From Bugulina stolonifera (taxonomy: Eukaryota > Bryozoa > Gymnolaemata > Cheilostomatida > Bugulidae): a stretch of 64,000 bases of DNA. The notes under the pieces were generated by a model. The model had not been told where the DNA came from. It did no database searches and saw only the letters and a list, made by a program, of their open reading frames with translations. The position numbers were made by a program, and so were the translations under genes. The stretch covers positions 1 to 64,000 of the forward strand of contig OW285194.1 in NCBI GenBank assembly GCA_935421135.1. The letters run 5' to 3'. This document shows, piece after piece, positions 52,561 to 61,957 of the stretch. The first letter of the stretch is position 1. Each line of letters begins with the position of its first letter.

Positions 52561-53512
52561 CTTTTATTTATTCTATTGCTACTATTGTGAAAAGTTTATT
52601 TAATATATTACATAATGCTGACTTAACACATGCACACAACCTTTTATTTATTCTATTGCTACTATTGTGAAAAGTTTATCTAATGTATAATATACACTGT
52701 CTTAACACATGCACACAGACTTTCTTGCTAATAATAGATATGACATACTCTTTTAAATATGTGTCTTTTATTCTTTCAATTGTGTTTTAACACAGGCGAA
52801 GCGCAGCCGAATTCGCTCGTTTAGATCACAAGCTTTTCGAGTGGAGGGCTCGGGAGAAGCGGCGGGCCGCTGCCTAGTCGCTTGGCCCGGTGGATACGGG
52901 GCACCGGCGTCGCCTCCACGTGTACGGTCGGCGCCGCACGCAACGTGGGCGGACGCGGCTTGACCGCCTCAAACGATCGGTCGTTCGGGTGAGTGGGAGT
53001 TGCGGGGGGGGGGGGGGGGGGGGGGCCGGCGGCGGAGGAGGGGTGGCGGTGATGACGGTGATGGCGGCGGCGGCGGCGGTGGCGGCGGCGGCGGCGGTGG
53101 TGGTGGCGGCGGTGGCGGCGGTGGCGGCGGTTGTGGCGGCGGTGGCGGCGGCGGCGGTGAGGGCGGTGGTGGCGGCGGCGACGGCGGCGGTGAGGGCGGC
53201 GGCGGCGGCGACGGCGGTGGCGCGGACGGGACGAGGGCGGTGGCGGGGAGTGGGGGAGGAGTGGGAGGTGGGGGAGGGGGAGGAGGGCGGGAAGGAGGGA
53301 GGGAAGGGGTCGTGGCCGGGTTCGGGGTCAAGTGTGCAAATGTTTTTTCGACCAATCAGAAGGGGGGATTTTGGGGTGACCTTGGCAAGGTCGTGTGCAA
53401 AATTTTTGTGCTCTTCTGTGATTGGTTGAAATCGGAAATACCGGCTTGTGATTGGTTGAAAACAGGGGTCAATGAGTGCGTGTCTGTCTAGAAGTGCACT
53501 GACTATACTACT
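52561..53512 (-). repeat. Right terminal inverted repeat
   Basis: Inverse of the left arm. The 233-bp inner portion (52561-52793) has the same length as its partner with only a few substitutions seen. It then jumps directly to the sequence matching left 45161. The GGC-triplet region (about 53030-53225) is longer than in the left arm, and a run of 22 G (53004-53025) replaces a run of 8 C there. A purine-rich, quadruplex-prone tract lies at about 53240-53310. Confidence 0.93.
53348..53457. promoter_or_regulatory. CCAAT-box cluster in right TIR
   Basis: Mirror copy of the left cluster: GTGATTGGTT at about 53418-53427 and 53448-53457, and CGACCAATCA near 53348-53357. Any promoter in one TIR is therefore present in both, pointing into the element from each end. 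Confidence 0.5.
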
Positions 53513-53518
53513 CAAATG
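53513..53518. repeat. Right 6-bp target site duplication (CAAATG)
   Basis: Second copy of CAAATG, directly after the right end ACTACT of the 9-kb element, followed by TAATCAGACATATT, the normal continuation of the satellite monomer. Confidence 0.93.
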
Positions 53519-53617
53519 TAATCAGACATATTATATGACAATAGAAATTACAAGAAACAACCACTGGAACACTACAATGCCTTTGAGCAGTCATATTAAC
53601 GGGTTGGTTTTGTTTTA
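53519..53617. repeat. Satellite fragment between two elements
   Basis: About 99 bp of the satellite monomer (TAATCAGACATATTATATGA through GGTTGGTTTTGTTT) left between the 9-kb element and the TTAA element. Confidence 0.92.
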
Positions 53618-53621
53618 TTAA
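53618..53621. repeat. Left TTAA target site
   Basis: TTAA abuts the 5' CCC of the next element and is repeated at 56335-56338. Uninterrupted monomers read TTTTATTAACCTAATGCGG here, with a single TTAA. Confidence 0.88.
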
Positions 53622-53835
53622 CCCATTAGGTCCTATACCGCCCGTTGCCGCCCTGGCAACTTTTTCCTGTAACGCCCGTAGCCGCCCGCTCCACTGAGGT
53701 TTCACTTTCATTTCTGTATGAGCTTTTATCAAGCTGAAACTGCTATAATAACTGGTTGCTAGGATACTAGAGCTATCCAGCAGTATTCTAGGAGTAGAAA
53801 ATTATATAGGTCAGATGAGAAAATTTTGAGAACAG

Positions 53836-53910
53836 CGTGTTTGAAAATTGGAGATTTTACCGTGTTTGAAAATTGGAGATTTTACCGTGTTTGAAAATTG
53901 GAGATTTTAC
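53836..53910 (+). repeat. Three tandem 25-bp units
   Basis: The unit starts CGTGTTTGAAAATTGGAGAT and ends TTTAC; the three copies are identical. Located in the left part of the TTAA element. Confidence 0.95.
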
Positions 53911-54499
53911 CGCGACGGCTGCTTCCATTTGGACATTGCCAATGATTGATAATGACATTGCTGGTTGTGATAGAGCTTGTGATTATAGCTGATTGAGAGT
54001 ATGTAAGTATTATGACAACTATAAAGCATTTGCTCAGCTATTGGAATAAAAATTACAGAAATAATCATAGATAATGGGGATCAATGTTCCAGCTATTACT
54101 ATCACACTAAATCACTCAATGGTTTTGATGAATAATCCAGGATAATTCTAGCATCTTAGTAGCAGAGTTAAAACATAATGCCCTACTGCTATAATTATTA
54201 TAAACATGTAGCTAGTCCCAGGCTAGTGGCCTTGCAGATTTATTTATTTATTATTATATTTATTTTATTTCTATATTTATATCTGCTGGCTACTAGCTGG
54301 TACTCTGGACTGGCATACACAATACATCTTACAATTCTTCACTCAATCTTATGACATGGTGTAAAACTACCAGAAATAATAATATACATGTACATGTAGG
54401 CCTATGTTATATTAGTGGATATTTTTCATAAGGTAAAGGTTATCTAACAAGTTCTAAATTTAGAAGGGGCATGGTCTATAGTCTGTGTATATGCAGCAT

Positions 54500-55460
54500 G
54501 TCCACTTCCTGGTTATAGTAGTTCTACACGACTGTGTACCCTCTTCCTCTGTTTCCACATCTAATGTACAAGCACAGGTTCACAGGTTCCATGCAGGTAG
54601 CCAGGTATCATTACCACTACTTTCTGGTTAGTAGTGGGAACTCATTTCTTCCCTTTGTGTTATTTGTACTTCTAATAGTACACAGTTGATGTCCTAGTAG
54701 ACTAGTAGGAACATGTGCATCTAGGTGGCCAGGTACCATTGTTCACTTCCTGGTTAGCAGTGGAAACTCATCCATACGCCCTTTGTAATCTGTACATGTA
54801 CTGGTACACAGTTAGTGTTTTGGTAGCTCAGTAGGTGCAGATGCTTGTACATGTAGGTGGTCAGGCAAAAACATTCACTTCCTGGTTCATAGTTTCTCAC
54901 CAGTATTTTTTTCTGATATTTCGTACATGATTCCATGTTCAAGACGCCTAGTACGGAAGCCCAAGTGTACATGTATGTTGCCAGACAACCAACCATCTAG
55001 TTAGTCACTTTTGAATTATCCATGGTTCAGACTACATCATATAGTACACAGGTTCACTTGGTAGCAAGTTCCAATTTCATTGTTCCTCTTCTTGTTCTGT
55101 TGTGCTCACACACCAGCCTAGTAGTTAGACCCTTCCTTCTGTAAGTACATGATTGTACTAGACTGACTGACACTGGCTCTGCAATCATTGATCTTCCCAG
55201 TGTAGGTCCTATGTGCTGTGTGGAGGCTACATGCACTAAATTGACAAGCTTATAGCCAGCCTTGTAGTTATGAATCAAGCTTTACCCCATATACTCTCTC
55301 TAATTGCACTTGTACCTGTAGGTGCACAGCTATCATGTTCACTTTCTGGTTAGAAAGTTAGCACCAGGTTCACTGTTATAGTAACCTAGCAGACACATAT
55401 GCATGGGGGGAACAGACTAAGAATTCACTTCCTGGCCAATAGTTTCTAATTCATAAGAAT
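54500..55460. repeat. Degenerate repeats with CACTTCCTGGTTA core
   Basis: CACTTCCTGGTT or close variants occur at about 54507, 54624, 54745, 54878 and 55426, followed by AGTAG(T)GGAAACTCA-like words and preceded by GTAGGTGGCCAGGTA-like words. Copies near 54590-54900 have a spacing of roughly 120-135 bp. No coding signal. Confidence 0.6.
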
Positions 55461-56334
55461 ATTTTTTACCCAAAATTTTGTGTAAATTATTATTATTTAT
55501 TTGCACAGGCAAAGGTAGATGTACTAACAGTAACAAGCCATGAACATTGATCCCATCATTAGCAGGCATTGCTTGTGACATTACTTTTCCCTGTCATTTG
55601 CCACATGCATATCCACCTGTTATATTATTCTGTTTCTAATATTTATGTACATATTATATGTAGCTACGTATCATCTTCTCAACTGTATGACATATTTTAT
55701 ATAATACCATATTATTTTTATCTGCATTGCACATACTAATTTTTTTGCTTTTGTATGACCATAAATAGATCACATGTAAACATTGTGATGTAGTATTGGT
55801 TTTATAAGGTAGCACCTCTAATATTATATGACATAAAACAGTTATATTATACAATGTACATGTACATGTATAAAATGTATTCATGGTAATTTTCAAATCG
55901 ACATACCCAGAAACTCTTCCTCTGTTGAGCATTACACATAAGACTTGGAGAGCTATTACATATATCAAATTGTAGAGAATTTTTTGCAGATTCAGAATAA
56001 GTAAGAAAATAAAATACATCTAAGAGAGAATTCAAATTAGAGGATATGATATGTGAGCCCTTAGCCTTGTGCATTGAGGGATATGATAAAAATAATATAG
56101 CTAAAGTTCATTACCCTCTTGGATGTTCAATATGGGTAGCACAAGGTTGGAACACATGTCAAAATGTAGAGAATTTTTTGCTGATTTGGAATATATGCAC
56201 ATGTGTATATGAAAATGTTGATATTTTTAACACAAATTGCATAACAATGAAGCTATGTCCATAAGCCTGCTAAACAATGAATTCTCTTAGGACAGAAATG
56301 CCCATTGAATTAGAACACAATAGGACCTAATGGG

Positions 56335-56338
56335 TTAA
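56335..56338. repeat. Right TTAA target site
   Basis: Second TTAA after the inverted end ATAGGACCTAATGGG. It is followed by CCTAATG, which continues the expected target monomer for seven bases before the satellite jumps to another phase. Confidence 0.88.
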
Positions 56339-59300
56339 CCTAATGACTTTTACTAGCAGCTGAATTTATCCTCTGGTGGGCATAAATGCTTCAGTCTATG
56401 GATGAGCTCAAGCAAGCTAAAACAGGAAAGACAAGCTATTTATAACATACACTTTGCATATACTAACAATCGTAAGATCTCCACAGATACCCAAATATAA
56501 TCTCACAGTATATATGACAATGGAAATAGCAGTAAATAATCGCTGTAACACTACAATATCTTTGAGCAGTCATGTTAACGGGTTGGTTTTGCTTTATTAA
56601 CATAATATGGAACAATTCATGCATCTATTACCTCCTTATGCAGCAGGAATGACAACCACATCCATCCGATCCTCCTCTCTCACTAGAAGAGCACAGAATA
56701 TTATCAGTCATGCTTAGTCCGCTCTCTGGTGACTGACATTTACTACCAGCTGTGTTTATCCTCTGGTGGGCAGAAATGATTCAGTCTATAGATGAGCTCA
56801 AGCAAGCTCAAACAGGTAGGACAGGCTATTTATAATACATGTATATACACTGTGCATGTACTAACAATGTAATCAGACATATTATATGACAATAGAAATC
56901 GCAGTAAATAGCCACTGGAACACTACAATGCCTTTGAACAGTCATATTAATGGGTTGGTTTTGTTTTATTAACATAATGCTGAACAATATATGCATCTAT
57001 ACCTGTATTACCTCCCTATGCCGTAGTTATGACAACTACCTCCATCCGATCCTCCTCTCTCACTAGAAAGACACAGATGTTTCCAGTCATACTCAGCTCG
57101 CTCTCAGGTAATTGATTTTTTCTACCAGCTGTGTTTATCCTCCGTTGGGTAGAGATGCTTCAGTCTATAGATGAGCTCAAGCAAGCTAAAACAGGAAAGA
57201 CAAGCTATTTATAACATACACTTTGCATGTACTAACAATCGTAAGATCTCCACAGATACCCGAATATAATCTCACAGTATATATGGCAATAGAAATAACA
57301 GTTAATAATCACTGTAACACTACAATGTCTTTGAACAGTCATGCAGTATTAACGGTTTGGTTTTGTTTCATTAACATAATATAGAACAATTCATGCATCC
57401 ATTACCTCCCTACGCCGCAGGAATGACAACCACCTCCATCTAATCCTTCTCTCTCACTAGAAGGACACAGATGTTTCCAGTCATACTCATCATGCTCTCT
57501 GGTGTTTGACTTTTACTACCTGCTGTGTCTATCCACTGGTGGGCAGAAATGCTTCAGTCTATAGATGAGCTCAAGCAAGCTAAAACAGGTAGGACAGGCT
57601 ACTTATAATTTACACTGTACATGTACTAACAATCATAAGGTCTGCGCAGATACCGGAATATAATCTCACATTTTGTATGACAATAGAAATAGCAGTAAAT
57701 AATCGCTCTAACACTACAATAACTTTGAACAGTCATATTCATCGGTTGGTTTTATTTTAATAACATAATATAGAATAATTCATGTATCTAATACCTCCCT
57801 AAGCTGTATGAATGACAGCCACCTCAATCGACTCCTATCCTCTCACTGGAAGGACATAGATGTTTCCAGACATACTTAGCTTGCTCTCTGGTGATTGACT
57901 TTCACTACCAGCTGTGTTTATCCTCTGATGGGCAGAAATACTTCAGTCTATAGATGAGCTCAAGCAAGCTAAAACAGGCAAGACTGGCTACTTATCATAT
58001 ACGCTGTACATGTACTAACAATCCTAAGATCTGCACAGATACCCAAATGTAATCAGACATATTATATGACAATAGAAATCGCAGTAAATAACCACTGGAA
58101 CACTACGATGCCTTTGAGCAGTCATAGTAACGGGTTGGTTTTGTTTTATTAACATAATGCGGACAAATTCATGCATCTATTACCTCCCTATGCCGTATGA
58201 ATGACAACCACCTCCATCTAATCCTTCTCTCTCACAAGAAAGACACAGATGTTTTCAGTCATACTCAGCTCGCTCTCAGGAAAATGATGTTTATTACAGG
58301 CTGTGTTTATCCTATGGTGGGTAGAAATGCTTCAGTTTATAGATGAGCTCAAGCAAGCTAAAACAGGAAAGACAAGCTATTTATAATGTACACTGTACAT
58401 GTACTAACAATTGTAAGGTCTGAACAGATACCCGAATATAATCTCACATTTTGTATGACAACGGAAATAGCAGTAAATAATCGCTCTAACACTACAATAA
58501 CTTTGAACAGTCATATTCATCGGTTGGTTTTATTTTAATAACATAATATAGAATAATTCATGTATCTAATACCTCCCTAAGCTGTATGAATGACAGCCAC
58601 CTCAATCGACTCCTATCCTCTCACTGGAAGGACATAGATGTTTCCAGACATACTTAGCTTGCTCTCAGGTAATTGATTTTTACTACCAGCTGTGTTTATC
58701 CTCTGGTGGGCATAAATGCTTCAGTCTATAGATGAGCTCAAGCAAGCTAAAACAAGTAGGACAAGCTATCTATAATATACACTGTACATGTCCTAACAAT
58801 CCTAAGATCTGCACAGATACCCTATTATACTCTCACATATTATATGACAATATAAATAGCAGTAAATAACCACTGTAAGACTACAATATCTTTGAGCAGT
58901 CATATTAAGGGGTTGGTTTTGCTTTATTAACATAATATGGAACAATTCATGCATCTATTACCTCCTTATGCTGCAGGAATGACAACCACCTCCATCCGAT
59001 CCTCCTCTCTCACTTGAAGAGCACAGATGTTTTCAGTCATGCTTAGTCCGCTCTCTGGTGACTGACATTTACTACCAGCTGTGTTTATCCTCTGGTGGGC
59101 AGAAATGATTCAGTCTATAGATGAGCTCAAGCAAGCTAGAACAGGTAGGACAGGCTATTTATAACACATGTATATCCACTGTACATGTACTAACAATGTA
59201 ATCAGGCATATTATATGACAATAGATATTGCAGTAAATAGCCACTGGAACACTACAATGCCTTTGAGCAGTCATATTAACGGGTTGGTTTTGTTTTATTA

Positions 59301-59750
59301 ACATAATGCGGAACAATATATGCATCTATACCTGAATTACCTCCCTATGCCGTAGGAATGACAACTACCTCCATCCGATCCTCCTCTCTCACTAGAAAGA
59401 CACAGATGTTTCCAGTCATACTCAGCTCGCTCTCAGGTAATTGATTTTTACTACCAGCTGTGTTTATCCTCCGTTGGGTAGAGATGCTTCAGTCTACAGA
59501 TGAGCTCAAGCAAGCTAAAACAGGAAAGACAAGCTATTTATAACATACACTTTGCATGTACTAACAATCGTAAGATCTCCACAGATACCCGAATATAATC
59601 TCACAGTATATATGACAATAGAAATAACAGTAAATAATCACTGTAACAGTACAATGTCTTTGAACAGTCATACAGTATTGACGGTTTGGTTTTATTTCAT
59701 TAACATAATATAGAACAATCCATGCATCCATTACCTCCCTACGCCGCAGG
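56339..59750. repeat. ~390-400-bp satellite, right block
   Basis: About nine monomers in the same orientation as the main array. After CCTAATG the sequence continues with ACTTTTACTAGCAGCTGAAT, skipping part of a monomer relative to intact copies near 20950-21480. The first monomers here resemble 21480-22500 and 30778-31870. The block ends inside a monomer at CTACGCCGCAGG, where the LTR begins. Confidence 0.9.
59746..59750. repeat. Possible target site duplication (GCAGG)
   Basis: The five satellite bases before the LTR. Ty3/gypsy integrases usually make 4-6-bp duplications, but the partner copy would lie beyond the right edge, so this is unconfirmed. Confidence 0.3.
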
Positions 59751-59963
59751 TGTTAAGTTACGTGGGTCAGGTATGTTCGTATACGCAGATAAACACACTT
59801 ACTTGATAGTTACTAGTAGTGGATGTAGAATAAGGAGTCTCTGAAGGCACGTGTTGTTGATCCAGCATTCAAGACGTAAGAGACTTCTAATATCTCCGCG
59901 GCTTCTGGGATTACGTCACTTCCGCTATTCGCCAAACCCGTTGACGTCTAGCATCACATTACA
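59751..59963 (-). repeat. 3' LTR (about 213 bp)
   Basis: On the plus strand it reads TGTTAAGTTACG ... CACATTACA, so both ends have TGT...ACA, the standard LTR terminal dinucleotides. In sense it starts TGTAATGTGATG directly after the polypurine tract and ends ...AACTTAACA at the satellite. Without the second LTR the length is an inference from the tract and termini. Confidence 0.75.
59911..59949. promoter_or_regulatory. Two CRE/ATF-like motifs in the LTR
   Basis: TTACGTCA at 59911-59918 and TGACGTCT at 59942-59949 differ by one base from TGACGTCA, the CREB/ATF site. LTR U3 regions often carry such sites, but these could be chance. Confidence 0.35.
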
Positions 59964-59993
59964 TGCCCTTCCTTCTTCGTTTCTCTTTTCTCT
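59964..59993 (-). promoter_or_regulatory. Polypurine tract
   Basis: In sense an almost pure A/G run (ending GAAGGAAGGGCA) lies directly before the TG of the LTR. It is where plus-strand DNA synthesis is primed in LTR elements, and it fixes the inner border of the LTR. Confidence 0.75.
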
Positions 59994-60171
59994 AAATAGT
60001 CAAATGAAGGGCAGCAGTATCTGTCCTTCATACATCTGTTTATGCAGTTGACATTACATAGCGTACAGACTGAAATACGAGTCATGCATTGGACGTGATC
60101 ATAACTTACGACTACGGCTTAGCCCTTGGACTGTTCCCCTTCCTCCTCGCTGACCTCATCCAGCAGGTCGC
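59994..60171 (-). other. Untranslated stretch between the zinc-knuckle ORF and the polypurine tract
   Basis: 178 bp with no ORF. Contains an 11-bp inverted repeat (60004-60014 with 60021-60031, one mismatch, 6-base loop). Confidence 0.6.
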
Positions 60172-61197
60172 TCAGACTTTCTCCGGGGCCCGAAGTACCA
60201 GTCCCTCCGACCTGCTCACCTGACTCTGCCAAAAGGCTTTCAGGGTCTGCGTTGTCAGATCAGGACCTTCCCTCGACTCCTGAGGATCCTCGACGTCCAT
60301 GGCCGTCTCGGTCGCCCAGGAGGTCCCAGTGTCAGTTTGAACTTCATCCACTGAGAGACCCGTAGACACCTCAGTGTCAGCCTTAGCTTCATTCACTGAG
60401 CTGTTTTCACTTTTACCGTTTTTCTCATTGCTCTTTCTACCACTGCTAGCCTCACTAGCTTTGTTGGAACTGTCTACTCTGCTGGTTCCACCAGCCGCAC
60501 CCTGGTCTGCCTTACTAGTGCCCTGGTCTGTGGTGGTAGCCACTACCCGGCGCTTTCTGGCAACCTCAATCTCATTGACCGCCTCCATAACTCTCTTGAG
60601 AGGGCCCGAGAGGTGTTTAGCCTCTTCTCGATCCTTCAAGAGGTTATTCCTCTCTCTCGTCAACTCTGCCAACCTCCTACTATACTCGGCATCGAGTTCA
60701 TGTTTCCTGGCTTCAAGATCAGCCAACTGGTCATCATAATACCTGGGGGTGGCCAGCTGGCTAAAACTGGACATGTCGGCCACCATTTCCCTGACACGAT
60801 CGACCAAGGTTAGACCGGGGTCAATCATCTCGGGAACCTCGTTATGGCATTGGGCCGCTTGAGCAAACGACCTTTCAGCTCTGGTAGCAGATGATACTGC
60901 TGTGCCACCACTGGCCTGGCTTGCCGCCTGGGAGTAGGATCTCCCCTGTTGTGCAGTATAAACTTTACTAGTGCTTTCAGTAGCAACACTCTTACCCGTC
61001 TGCATCTTTGTAGGACAAGCGATCTGCTTGTGGCCTAGCTGGTGGCAGTAACGGCATCGGGGACTAGGGCAGACTGTAGACAGGTGCCCTTTTAACCCAC
61101 ACGCTGTGCAGTTGGCCATTGGACACGACATCGTAGGATGGTCTTCTGATCGGCAGAACGAGCAGCCGAAGCTGGCCGCCCTCTTCTTTCCAGACAT
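60172..61197 (-). CDS. Extra ORF downstream of pol with three CCHC zinc knuckles
   Basis: 341 aa, ATG at 61197, stop TGA at 60172. Three consecutive Cx2Cx4Hx4C knuckles lie at the N-terminus: C12-C15-H20-C25, C30-C33-H38-C43 and C48-C51-H56-C61. Such knuckles bind single-stranded nucleic acid and normally sit at the C-terminus of Gag or the nucleocapsid. A low-complexity Ser/Ala/Gln stretch follows (to about 118), then a charged helical segment with coiled-coil character (about 154-216) ending in a basic KRR patch, and a Ser/Glu/Thr-rich acidic tail. It starts 121 bp after the pol frame ends. The position after pol is unusual; it could be a relocated or accessory nucleocapsid-like RNA-binding protein. 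No protease or capsid domain is seen. Expression would need a spliced or internal transcript. Confidence 0.8.
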   Translation of the reverse strand: MSGKKRAASFGCSFCRSEDHPTMSCPMANCTACGLKGHLSTVCPSPRCRYCHQLGHKQIACPTKMQTGKSVATESTSKVYTAQQGRSYSQAASQASGGTAVSSATRAERSFAQAAQCHNEVPEMIDPGLTLVDRVREMVADMSSFSQLATPRYYDDQLADLEARKHELDAEYSRRLAELTRERNNLLKDREEAKHLSGPLKRVMEAVNEIEVARKRRVVATTTDQGTSKADQGAAGGTSRVDSSNKASEASSGRKSNEKNGKSENSSVNEAKADTEVSTGLSVDEVQTDTGTSWATETAMDVEDPQESREGPDLTTQTLKAFWQSQVSRSEGLVLRAPEKV

Positions 61198-61318
61198 ACT
61201 ACAACATAAAGAACAATTAGCAACGCTATAACGTGGTGAACATTTCAGACATACTACAGTGGATAACGAAGCTAATGCGTAATAAACATTTTAGTGTCAC
61301 TACGTCATAAATACAGTT
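61198..61318 (-). other. Spacer between pol and the zinc-knuckle ORF
   Basis: 121 bp of noncoding DNA. The words CAGACATACTACA (61191-61203) recur at 61247-61259. No clear splice or promoter signal could be assigned. Confidence 0.5.
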
Positions 61319-61957
61319 TTAGTAATACTGATAGACGTCCCGGTTTGGGCGTTTCACTGTTCTTCCGTACCTAGTGCGGGTCTCGGGTTCCGATGTTTCT
61401 GGTTCTGCAATGGTCTGGGGTTCGGTCAGGTCTGGGGGTTCATTAGTACCTCCAGAGGTTTGAGTCCCGGAGGAGGTTTCCCCACTAGTAGGGGCATTTT
61501 CTTCCGTTCTCTGCTGGCTTTCTGTTTCGAGATACTGGTTATGGCTAGCCACTAGGTCAGTGTTCTCGTCTTCGGCCTGATTTTCCGGCACCTGTACGTC
61601 TGTGTCGGTTTCTAGATGTTCCGCCTCGTTTTCTGAGGCTCTATTTTCTTCAGAGTTTTCGTTTGGACGGGGTATCGTGTTAGAGTTCTGGGCTTCGCTC
61701 TCAAGCTCTAGAGCGTCTGTGCCCTCGAGCTCATAGTGAGTTGAGTTCCCAGGGACTCCTTCAGCATAACTGCCTTCATGAGTCCCCTCTAAGGAGAACA
61801 GATGTTTGCGGTTACGTCTAACTTCACCGTCTCCCACCTTCACCCAGTAGCTATCTGGGTGCTGGTCTTTTCTGACGACGAATCCTTCTTTCCCCGTATC
61901 CGTCGGGGCTTTGATCCACACTCTTTCCCCTATCGCCAACTCATGTTGGGGTTTTGC
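61319..61957 (-). CDS. Integrase C-terminal domain and tail of pol, after an in-frame stop
   Basis: In the same frame as pol after the TGA at 61958-61960 and open to TAA at 61319. The first ~50 residues read like the SH3-like C-terminal domain of Ty3/gypsy integrases: GERVWIK, then an SYWVKV strand and the VRRNRKHL motif common at its end. The remaining ~150 residues are acidic and rich in Glu, Ser, Thr and Asn, with no known domain. No ATG is present near the start, so it was most likely translated as part of pol. The final NRDVYQYY resembles ends of pol proteins in this clade. Confidence 0.8.
   Translation of the reverse strand, partial: AKPQHELAIGERVWIKAPTDTGKEGFVVRKDQHPDSYWVKVGDGEVRRNRKHLFSLEGTHEGSYAEGVPGNSTHYELEGTDALELESEAQNSNTIPRPNENSEENRASENEAEHLETDTDVQVPENQAEDENTDLVASHNQYLETESQQRTEENAPTSGETSSGTQTSGGTNEPPDLTEPQTIAEPETSEPETRTRYGRTVKRPNRDVYQYY

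Larger units (their letters stand above)
44516..53512. mobile_element. 8,997-bp long-TIR DNA element, Polinton/Maverick-like, with host-type cargo
   Basis: Both ends carry AGTAGTATAGTCAGTGCAC in inverted orientation, followed by about 1 kb of matching inverted sequence, and the element sits between two copies of CAAATG in a satellite monomer. Terminal inverted repeats of several hundred bases, AG ends and 6-bp target duplications are the published hallmarks of Polinton/Maverick elements. Those are normally 15-20 kb and encode a family-B DNA polymerase, retroviral-type integrase, protease, packaging ATPase and capsid proteins; none is visible here. The interior holds two divergent spliced genes (46240-48224 minus, 51099-52543 plus) and a minisatellite. 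It is either a non-autonomous derivative carrying cargo, or a different long-TIR superfamily in which the unknown protein takes part in transposition. Confidence 0.8.
53622..56334. mobile_element. 2,713-bp non-autonomous TTAA element, piggyBac-type
   Basis: The ends are perfect 15-bp inverted repeats, CCCATTAGGTCCTAT at the left and its inverse at the right, flanked by TTAA on both sides. TTAA duplication with CCC-starting ends is the hallmark of the piggyBac superfamily. No transposase is seen: the longest open frame is about 120 codons in AT-rich sequence and lacks any recognisable DDD-type motif, so mobility would need an enzyme from elsewhere. Next to the left end is a GC-rich stretch with repeated CCGCCCG words, then three 25-bp tandem units, then degenerate ~130-140-bp repeats. 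Confidence 0.8.

Noticed and set aside
44516..53512. Calling the element an intact Polinton/Maverick or an integrated virus
   Set aside because: No polymerase, integrase, protease, ATPase or capsid frames are visible; only the end structure fits.
54754..56264. Several 70-120-aa open frames inside the TTAA element
   Set aside because: They overlap one another on both strands, have AT-rich composition and show no transposase motif.
60121..60150. CTGTTCCCCTTCCTCCTC considered as the polypurine tract complement
   Set aside because: It is not next to a CA/TG LTR terminus; the tract at 59964-59993 directly abuts one.
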